A DNA stretch of 38,446 nt from the NCBI GenBank assembly GCA_025055755.1, contig JANWWF010000006.1:31274-69719 (forward strand). Direction: 5' to 3'. The position numbers and the translations under genes were made by a program. Below are positions 32,885 through 38,446 of the stretch, in pieces. The notes under the pieces were generated by a model. The model was not told where the DNA came from and made no database searches. It saw nothing but the letters and a program-made list of their open reading frames with translations. Position 1 is the first letter of the stretch. Each line of letters opens with the position of its first letter. The DNA comes from Candidatus Kapaibacterium sp. Lineage in GTDB: Bacteria > Bacteroidota > Ignavibacteria > Kapaibacteriales > NICIL-2.

Positions 32885-34219
32885 ATGATGCGACTATTGT
32901 GGCGGATCGGAGCCTTTTTTGTTGCAGCGCTAACTGCACAGGCGCAGATGTACAAACCTCTGCGCTTTATTGAGTACACGATGCCGAACGGCTTGCATGT
33001 GATTTTACACCCCGACCGTTTTGCACCAGTGGTGACGACAGTTCTATGGTATCGCGTCGGTTCGCGGTATGAAGATCCTGCTCGCACAGGTTTTGCTCAC
33101 TTTTTCGAGCATCTGATGTTCGAGGGCACCGATAGCATCGGGCGTGGAGAAATTTCCAAGTTAATCCAACAAGCAGGGGGAGAGCTGAATGCGTTTACCT
33201 CGTTCGACCAGACTGTCTATCACATGCGCGTTCCATCGAATGCATTACCGCTGGCGCTATGGATCGAGGCACAGCGCATGCGGGGACTCAAAGTGGACAC
33301 TATTGGGGTAGAGACCCAGCGCGGGGTTGTCAAAGAAGAACGGAAAATGCGCTACGATAACTCTCCCTACGGTGTCTGGAATGAGCGGATGTTCAAGTAT
33401 CTGTTTACGGGCTCGCCGTATAGTTGGACTCCAATAGGAGCATCGCAACACATTGACAGCGCTGCCATTATGGAGTTCAAACAGTTCTACGACACCTACT
33501 ATGTCCCCAACAATGCTGTGCTGGTCATTAGTGGTGATTTCGATGTACCTGAAGTGCGGCGTATGGTGGATGCATACTTTGGACCGATTCCTCCCGGCCC
33601 AATGCCTCGGAGAGACTCGATAGGGATTCCTCCAATGGCAGGAGAAGTTCGTGATACGATCTATGATCCCAAAGCGCAGCTGGCGGCAGTATTCATCGGC
33701 TATCGCACCGTTCCAGAGGGACATCCCGATAGCTATGCCCTACAGATGCTGATGGATATTCTTGCAAATGGTGAGAGCTCGCGCATGTACCGTCTGCTTG
33801 TTGATAGTGCACAGGTGGCTGTGCAAAGTTCGGTGTTCCCCTACGAGCTGGAAAAGGTCGGCGCCGCAATTTTAGTGGGAGTTGCTGCTCCGGGGCGCTC
33901 GATTGATACGGTGGAGAAAATGATGTATGCAGTCATTGATAGCGTCATTGCTCGCGGGGTAACCGAAGCAGAATTTGTGAAAGCGCGCAACATTGCAGAA
34001 ACACGCTTTATCTCGGACAAGAAAGGCACGTATCAAACTGCATTAGCGCTGGCGCGGGCCTACGCATTCTTTGAGAATACCGAGATGGCAAACACTGAAA
34101 TGCAGCGGTTCTACGCTGTCCGCCGAGAGGATCTCCAGCGGATTGCAAAAAAATACTTTCAAACTCCCAATCGGGTAGTTCTCACCTTTCTTCCATCAGC
34201 CGGCAAGGAGGGCAAATAG
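32885..34219 (+). CDS. M16-family zinc metallopeptidase, catalytic subunit
   Basis: This exported 444-residue protein has a signal peptide MMRLLWRIGAFFVAALTAQAQ. The inverted zinc motif HFFEH is at 72-76, and the third ligand is near E152 in VVKEERKMRYDNSPYG, the spacing expected for HxxEH-x76-E. The rest forms the paired M16 domains. Bacterial M16B enzymes work as heterodimers of an active and an inactive subunit. The next gene, 2 bp downstream, encodes the matching inactive partner. Likely role: degradation of peptides in the periplasm or at the outer membrane. Confidence 0.94.
   Translation: MMRLLWRIGAFFVAALTAQAQMYKPLRFIEYTMPNGLHVILHPDRFAPVVTTVLWYRVGSRYEDPARTGFAHFFEHLMFEGTDSIGRGEISKLIQQAGGELNAFTSFDQTVYHMRVPSNALPLALWIEAQRMRGLKVDTIGVETQRGVVKEERKMRYDNSPYGVWNERMFKYLFTGSPYSWTPIGASQHIDSAAIMEFKQFYDTYYVPNNAVLVISGDFDVPEVRRMVDAYFGPIPPGPMPRRDSIGIPPMAGEVRDTIYDPKAQLAAVFIGYRTVPEGHPDSYALQMLMDILANGESSRMYRLLVDSAQVAVQSSVFPYELEKVGAAILVGVAAPGRSIDTVEKMMYAVIDSVIARGVTEAEFVKARNIAETRFISDKKGTYQTALALARAYAFFENTEMANTEMQRFYAVRREDLQRIAKKYFQTPNRVVLTFLPSAGKEGK
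34205..34212 (+). promoter_or_regulatory. strong Shine-Dalgarno AAGGAGGG
   Basis: AAGGAGGG lies 9 nt before ATG 34222, inside the end of the upstream M16 gene. It is the best SD match in the window and probably sets translation of the inactive subunit. Confidence 0.6.
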
Positions 34220-34221
34220 CC

Positions 34222-36390
34222 ATGTATCGTGCGATAATTGCACTGGTTTTTTTGATTGCAGTTGTTCCTACGTGGGCGCAGCAAAAAAAGCAGCAGCCTA
34301 AAAAATCTACCGAGCAAGCGCCATTGATCCCTCTTCCCCCAGAGGCGCTCAATCCCCCGATAGTAACTCCCCCGAAAGTATTTGATCCTCGCATGCGACC
34401 TTCGATTGGGGAGCTCCGTGAGTATGAATTTCCTCGCTATGAGGAAGCTGTGCTCAAAAATGGGCTCAAGGTGTACGTTATCGAGGATCACCGTCAACCG
34501 ACAATAGCATTTCGCCTCCAAGTGCGAGCGGGAGAAACATTCGATGGCACAAAGCCAGGTGTTTCATACTTGATGGCAAATCTGCTGACCAAAGGAACGC
34601 GCAAGCGCACGGCAATGGACATTGCGTCAGCGCTCGATAGCATCGGAGCAGAGCTTTCCGCAACAACGGGAGGAGAGCTGCTAACTGTGACTGCCAGTGG
34701 GCTAAAAAAGCACATGGCACTGCTCCTTGCGATCTTCTCCGATGTAGTGCTCAATCCGACTTTCCCCAAGGAAGAACTCGATAAGCTCATGCCGCAGGTA
34801 ATTGCGGCGATCAAGCAAGAAAAAACTCGTCCTTCTCAAGTAGCAATGGCGCTATCGCGGATGGTGCTCTACGGTCCAGACCATCCCAGCGCCCAGCGTC
34901 GAACCGAAGAAAGCATTCGTGCCATTACAGTAGAGGATATTCGCAGTTTCCATAGCAAGTATGTGCGTCCTAATAACATTGCCTCGCTGGCGATTATCGG
35001 GGATGTCACCCTCAAGGAAATTGCCCCACAGATAGAAGCGGCATTTCGTCGGTGGGAACGTGCACCGGTAGATGTCAAGGAACTCCCACCTCCCAAACCA
35101 ATGGCACGAGGGGTCTATTTTGTCGAGCGCCCTGGCTCGGTGCAATCAACCATCATACTGTGTGGGCTTGCGCCGGGGCGGAAGGACCCTGACTACGAAA
35201 AGCTCGAGTTGGCGGTAGAACTACTTGGCAACGGATTCACTGGGCGGCTTTTCAAGACCTTGCGCGAAACCTACTCGTTTACGTACACACCGTATGCTTT
35301 TCTGACCCAAGGCAAGTACTTCAATCGGTTCGTTGCGGGTGCAGATGTCCGGACAGCGGTGACAGATTCTGCAATTCTGGTGTTACGGAGGGAGATAGAA
35401 AAGGTTGCCGCTGAACCTGCATCCGATGCAGAGTTTGAGGTCCTTAAGCAGAATGTGGTCGGTAGCTTTCAAATGAATTTTGAACAGCCGTGGTTTGTAG
35501 CGACGCTGCTGCAGAATGCTCATTATTTAGAGTTGGCGGAAGAATTCTTCAAAGGCTACGCCAAGCGCATGATGGCATATTCACCGTATGATGCGTTAGC
35601 AGCAGCAGAACGGTACTTGCAGCCACGCAATTGGTGGCTTATTGTTGTTGGCAAACCAGACATCGCAAAAGAATTAGAACGCTGGGGCGATGTGTATCGG
35701 TATGACCTCGATCTCAAGCCTCTTAGCTCCGCAGAGCCAGTGCCAGTCTCAATGCGAGTGGAGGAATTGCTCCAACGGTATGCCCAGGCATTGGGTGGAG
35801 TGGAAAAGCTTCAGCGTATTGAGACAGTTATAAAGACCTCCTCCATCACCTTCACGATGAGAGGGCAAGAGTTTAGTGGCACTTCTACGGTCAAGCAGAA
35901 GGCACCAAATAAGTCCTACCAGCGGCTTTCGCTGCCAATCATTCAGCAGGAACAATGGGTCGATGGCGATCGTGCGTGGATTAAACAGGGGACAGATGCT
36001 GCGCGGCTTGCACCGGATAGAGTTGCAGCAGAAATGCTTGACCGGGCCACTCTATTTTACGTGACGAAACTCCCGCAGCTTGGCTATCAATGCTCAATTG
36101 TGGGGAAACGCAACGGTGCATTTATCCTCCGCGCAGTCAAAAACGGCAAAGAGACCCGGTTCTATTTTGATGAAAACACATACCTTTTGCGTCGTACCGA
36201 TTATCAGCAAGGTCCAGAGGAAAGCGATATGACATTTAGCGAGTATTACGACGACTACAAGCCGGTTGAGGGTGTTCTCTTGCCTTTTCGCGAGCGATTG
36301 GAATCACCAATGTTTACGATCACAAGCACTAACAGCTACCAAATCAACGTTCCTTTGAGTGACACTGAATTTGAACCACCCAAAGAGTAA
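34222..36390 (+). CDS. M16-family inactive subunit with C-terminal LolA-like domain
   Basis: This exported 722-residue protein begins with a signal peptide MYRAIIALVFLIAVVPTWAQ and a Lys/Pro-rich linker (about 21-60). The M16 region covers about 70-505. The zinc motif is lost: YLMAN at 116-120 replaces HxxEH, so it should be the non-catalytic partner of the preceding gene. The LRETYSFTYTPYAFL segment resembles the R/Y substrate-anchoring part of inactive subunits. Residues about 515-722 are an extra domain (LLQRYAQALGGVEKLQRIETV, then DGDRAWIKQG, RFYFDENTYLLRRTDY) resembling LolA/outer-membrane lipoprotein-sorting folds. The extra domain may bind lipid or lipoprotein tails; that is inference. 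Confidence 0.88.
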   Translation: MYRAIIALVFLIAVVPTWAQQKKQQPKKSTEQAPLIPLPPEALNPPIVTPPKVFDPRMRPSIGELREYEFPRYEEAVLKNGLKVYVIEDHRQPTIAFRLQVRAGETFDGTKPGVSYLMANLLTKGTRKRTAMDIASALDSIGAELSATTGGELLTVTASGLKKHMALLLAIFSDVVLNPTFPKEELDKLMPQVIAAIKQEKTRPSQVAMALSRMVLYGPDHPSAQRRTEESIRAITVEDIRSFHSKYVRPNNIASLAIIGDVTLKEIAPQIEAAFRRWERAPVDVKELPPPKPMARGVYFVERPGSVQSTIILCGLAPGRKDPDYEKLELAVELLGNGFTGRLFKTLRETYSFTYTPYAFLTQGKYFNRFVAGADVRTAVTDSAILVLRREIEKVAAEPASDAEFEVLKQNVVGSFQMNFEQPWFVATLLQNAHYLELAEEFFKGYAKRMMAYSPYDALAAAERYLQPRNWWLIVVGKPDIAKELERWGDVYRYDLDLKPLSSAEPVPVSMRVEELLQRYAQALGGVEKLQRIETVIKTSSITFTMRGQEFSGTSTVKQKAPNKSYQRLSLPIIQQEQWVDGDRAWIKQGTDAARLAPDRVAAEMLDRATLFYVTKLPQLGYQCSIVGKRNGAFILRAVKNGKETRFYFDENTYLLRRTDYQQGPEESDMTFSEYYDDYKPVEGVLLPFRERLESPMFTITSTNSYQINVPLSDTEFEPPKE

Positions 36391-36437
36391 GGGATCGGAG
36401 CGAAGTGTCTGCCTGCCGAATCCTTATAAGAGCGCAA

Positions 36438-36911
36438 CTATGCAGGCTCAAGCATCTGTGCCAATGTGCGCATGTACAGCGCAACATCAGCAGGATTGTT
36501 ACGCCGTAATTGTGAGCGTCGCTCAGGAGGAATACGTGCCAAGACCTCAGGGTCACTCAAGAACTCTAAGTGCCCGATATCCTCTGCATCAAAACCTGCC
36601 GCGTGAAAGAGACGGTAGATACTCTCGATGGAGGCTCGACTTGTTGAGCACACGTCTGACGGTGCTTCTGTGGTAGCCAGTGGCTCGTCGCCAACAGCAG
36701 CATCAAAGTAGGTTTCTGCATGCTCGCGCCACTGGTCAAGTGTTCGTTCAAAGGCGGCGAAGATCTCCCGGTCAGTCATTCTTGCCAACCGTTGCACAAC
36801 ATGCCCAACGTTACAGCGACCAACATGTCCCCACTCATAAGGAGCACCACGTTCTATAGCTGTGGCTGCATCGCGGAGGGCACTTGCTAACCGGTGGCGA
36901 AATGCATTCAT
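36438..36911 (-). CDS. conserved hypothetical protein
   Basis: This 157-residue cytoplasmic protein is rich in charged and helical segments. It resembles, from memory, a conserved Bacteroidota protein family with the pattern YEWGHxGxCNxGH near the N-terminus (YEWGHVGRCNVGHVVQ here, about 25-40) and HLEFLSDPEVLxRxPPExR followed by LRRNNPADVALYMRTLAQML near the end. The paired Cys and His residues could bind a metal. No function is known to me. It starts at ATG 36911, 33 nt after a CAGTTTTG near-box, and its 3' end faces the M16 operon across a 47-bp gap. Confidence 0.75.
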   Translation of the reverse strand: MNAFRHRLASALRDAATAIERGAPYEWGHVGRCNVGHVVQRLARMTDREIFAAFERTLDQWREHAETYFDAAVGDEPLATTEAPSDVCSTSRASIESIYRLFHAAGFDAEDIGHLEFLSDPEVLARIPPERRSQLRRNNPADVALYMRTLAQMLEPA

Positions 36912-36944
36912 TGCTTTTTCTCAGCATGGTGAAACAGCCATATA

Positions 36945-36952
36945 CAAAACTG
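36945..36952 (-). promoter_or_regulatory. putative -7 box CAGTTTTG (7/8)
   Basis: This minus-strand near-match to TAnnTTTG, with C for the first T, lies 33 nt before ATG 36911. Confidence 0.35.
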
Positions 36953-37043
36953 CACAATCAAAGAGAAATGTTCCCCGAATCGTTCGCCGAAAGTATGCAT
37001 CTTATTACGTTGTAAATGTTTCACTGTCCCGCTTGCTGTTCAC

Positions 37044-37346
37044 ATGTTCCGGTGGCTTTTTGGTGGAAGTGGTATTATCTCGCCGACAGAGGCGAAGCAG
37101 TTGATTGCTCGCGGTGCGATGCTGATTGATGTTCGTACGCCCGGCGAGTATGCGGCAGGGCATGTGCGGGGTTCACGGAATATCCCGCTTGATCAAATCG
37201 AGCGGCATATCCCCGAGTTGAAAAAAGCAAACAAGCCTGTTGTTCTGGTGTGTGCGTCGGGGAATCGTTCTGGCCGCGCAACCGCTCTTCTGCAGAACGC
37301 TGGAATCGAAGCGTACAATGCAGGGAGCTGGGTAAATCTCCGCTAA
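37044..37346 (+). CDS. single-domain rhodanese-like sulfurtransferase
   Basis: This 100-residue rhodanese domain has the typical start (ISPTEAKQLIARGAMLIDVRTPGEYAAGHVRGSRNIPL) and an active-site loop CASGNRSG with the persulfide-forming cysteine at about residue 71. The loop motif CxxGxRS fits small GlpE/PspE-like rhodaneses. Partners are unknown. It ends just before a strong hairpin shared with the converging T9SS cargo gene. I found no TAnnTTTG box in the 132-bp upstream interval. Confidence 0.92.
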   Translation: MFRWLFGGSGIISPTEAKQLIARGAMLIDVRTPGEYAAGHVRGSRNIPLDQIERHIPELKKANKPVVLVCASGNRSGRATALLQNAGIEAYNAGSWVNLR

Positions 37347-37366
37347 CAAGAGTCCCTTTCTAACAA

Positions 37367-37398
37367 AGCAGTGGCGCTGCATCGGCAGCGCCACTGCT
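37367..37398. terminator. bidirectional hairpin terminator
   Basis: GCAGTGGCGCTGC (37368-37380) and its exact complement GCAGCGCCACTGC (37385-37397) form a perfect 13-bp stem, 14 bp with the flanking A-T pair, around an ATCG loop. It sits in the 75-bp gap between the rhodanese and the converging cargo gene. The flanks are only weakly T/A-rich, so it may act on both strands with help from Rho or not need a U-tract. Confidence 0.8.
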
Positions 37399-37421
37399 GT
37401 TCCTCTCACGCACATTTGCGC

Positions 37422-38446
37422 TTAGCGGACCACGACAAGAGGAATTGTCACCGTATCCCCTTGCTCAAAGGCAATAACGGCGTAGTAAATCCCCGACGCT
37501 CCACTCTTTTCTGCCCCTACCTCAAGGTTCCAGCGGTATATGCCACGAACAAAAGCAGTGTGGAGAAGTGTACCGCGTGTATCGTAAATCCGTACGGTTG
37601 CCTCCTCAGCGCCGAGATCGAACGTTACTGCTTCCGTTGCAGGGTTGGGCATTACGCGGATGCGTTGCTCTATTTCTGCCACGCTCGTGCTTTGTACGGC
37701 AACACCTGTAAGCGCAATCTCTTCGACAAACGGGGTAGAAAGCTGGCGGCAGTAGAGAAGCATCCGCGCTTGATGGAACCCTGGGCGTGTAGGGCGGAAC
37801 GAGAGAGGCACTTCCGTGCAGCTACGGCTACTTAACGGGCGGAGACTGTCCTGCCATGCACCAGGGACGATGGTAAAGGCCACTGCATCGTCACCTACAA
37901 TTTGGATAGAGTCAACCTGGACAGATGCACCGGTTTGGTTGCATACGCGAACAGCCTGCTGGCGGGTTGTGTTTACTTCGATAGTGTCAATGGCTGCTGA
38001 TTCAGGAGAGAGGGCTCGATTAATTCCAGCTCCCGAGAGGGGAATCTCCCGCTCTCCCGCATTGCTTGCAATCGTAAGGACTGCAGAGAAGGTCCCCGGA
38101 GCATCGGGAGTAAAAGTCAAATCAGCGATAGCAGAATCGCGCGGAGCAATTGTGAGAGGCAGCTGAAGTGCTGTGCCAAATAAGCGTGCAGCAGCTCCGC
38201 TTATTGTGGCGCTGGTTATCTGCAGTGGTGCCGTCCCGCGGTTGTAGAGCACAAGGCGGAAGAGGTCTGTTACTCCAACTCGAACGCCCCTGAAGTTGAC
38301 AGACGTGTGCGAAAGCTCCAGAACAGGTGTGGGGGCGTCAGTTACTGTGACTGTAATCTGCCGAGACTGGACGGAGCCACATTCATTCGACACAGTCACA
38401 TAGTAGGTTCCCGCATCTGCATCTGTGGCACTTGCGATTGTGTAAG
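37422..38446 (-). CDS. T9SS cargo protein with Ig-like and ASH domains (5' end outside window)
   Basis: This is the C-terminal part (about 341 residues) of a secreted protein; the frame stays open to the window edge. It begins within an Ig-like domain (DADAGTYYVTVSNECG). Two ASH/choice-of-anchor-D type modules follow (LSHTSVNFRGVRVGVTDLFRLVLYN and IDTIEVNTTRQQAVRVCNQTG). A T9SS sorting domain ends the protein (RVMPNPATEAVTFDLG...VRIYDTRGTLLH...SGIYYAVIAF). It is a surface or secreted structural protein by architecture; the N-terminal, possibly functional, part is not visible. It shares the hairpin terminator with the rhodanese. Confidence 0.85.
   Translation of the reverse strand, partial: YTIASATDADAGTYYVTVSNECGSVQSRQITVTVTDAPTPVLELSHTSVNFRGVRVGVTDLFRLVLYNRGTAPLQITSATISGAAARLFGTALQLPLTIAPRDSAIADLTFTPDAPGTFSAVLTIASNAGEREIPLSGAGINRALSPESAAIDTIEVNTTRQQAVRVCNQTGASVQVDSIQIVGDDAVAFTIVPGAWQDSLRPLSSRSCTEVPLSFRPTRPGFHQARMLLYCRQLSTPFVEEIALTGVAVQSTSVAEIEQRIRVMPNPATEAVTFDLGAEEATVRIYDTRGTLLHTAFVRGIYRWNLEVGAEKSGASGIYYAVIAFEQGDTVTIPLVVVR

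Noticed and set aside
1-38446. tRNA, rRNA, CRISPR array, insertion sequence or phage genes
   Set aside because: I looked through the intergenic intervals and gene set and found no cloverleaf, repeat-spacer pattern, transposase or integrase.

Overview
The window most likely comes from a member of the Bacteroidota/Chlorobiota/Ignavibacteriota (FCB) group, possibly a Kapabacteria-type (OPB56) lineage. The placement is an inference from gene content. There is a GWxTD-domain secreted protein, several large secreted proteins ending in type IX secretion (T9SS) sorting domains, a PorZ-like propeller, a Bacteroidota-style long isoleucyl-tRNA synthetase, a bacterial deoxyhypusine-synthase-like protein and a paired M16 protease. 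The Bacteroidetes -7 promoter motif TAnnTTTG also recurs upstream of genes. Coding density is high, there are many 1-20 bp overlaps, and no tRNA, rRNA, CRISPR array or insertion sequence was seen.

Layout. 1-4.2 kb: a CNNM/CBS membrane protein (+) converging on a rimO/GWxTD pair (-). 4.2-6.7 kb (+): an orphan PhoB-type regulator, a small Tudor/CarD-like protein, ribosomal protein bS21 and a family-2 glycosyltransferase. 6.75-9.5 kb: clpS (-), diverging from a CADD-type para-aminobenzoate synthase that is translationally coupled to a POTRA/beta-barrel outer-membrane protein (+). 9.5-12.4 kb (-): an FkbM methyltransferase and a kelch-propeller T9SS cargo, flanked upstream by a decayed copy of the cargo's sorting domain. 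12.9-16.0 kb: secA (+). 16.1-20.2 kb (-): a 1375-residue T9SS cargo made of BNR/VPS10-like propeller repeats, a PKD domain and Ig-like repeats. 20.4-24.0 kb (+): kup, murI and a short-chain dehydrogenase. 24.0-27.7 kb (-): ileS and a small 2-TM channel-like protein. 27.8-30.6 kb (+): ribH coupled to a PorZ-like gene. 30.6-32.6 kb (-): a deoxyhypusine-synthase-like gene and an unknown exported protein. 32.9-36.4 kb (+): an active and an inactive M16 peptidase. 36.4-38.4 kb: a conserved hypothetical gene (-), a rhodanese (+), and the 3' part of another T9SS cargo (-) that runs off the window.

Connections. SecA exports the signal-peptide proteins seen here. The three T9SS cargos and the PorZ-like protein imply a working T9SS encoded elsewhere. 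The most noteworthy points are the CADD-type gene with all known functional residues conserved, the recurrent TAnnTTTG boxes at 25-43 nt from start codons (which also settle several start choices), the repeated sorting-domain DNA flanking an AT-richer cargo module, and bS21 lacking the Bacteroidia anti-Shine-Dalgarno-masking tyrosine.
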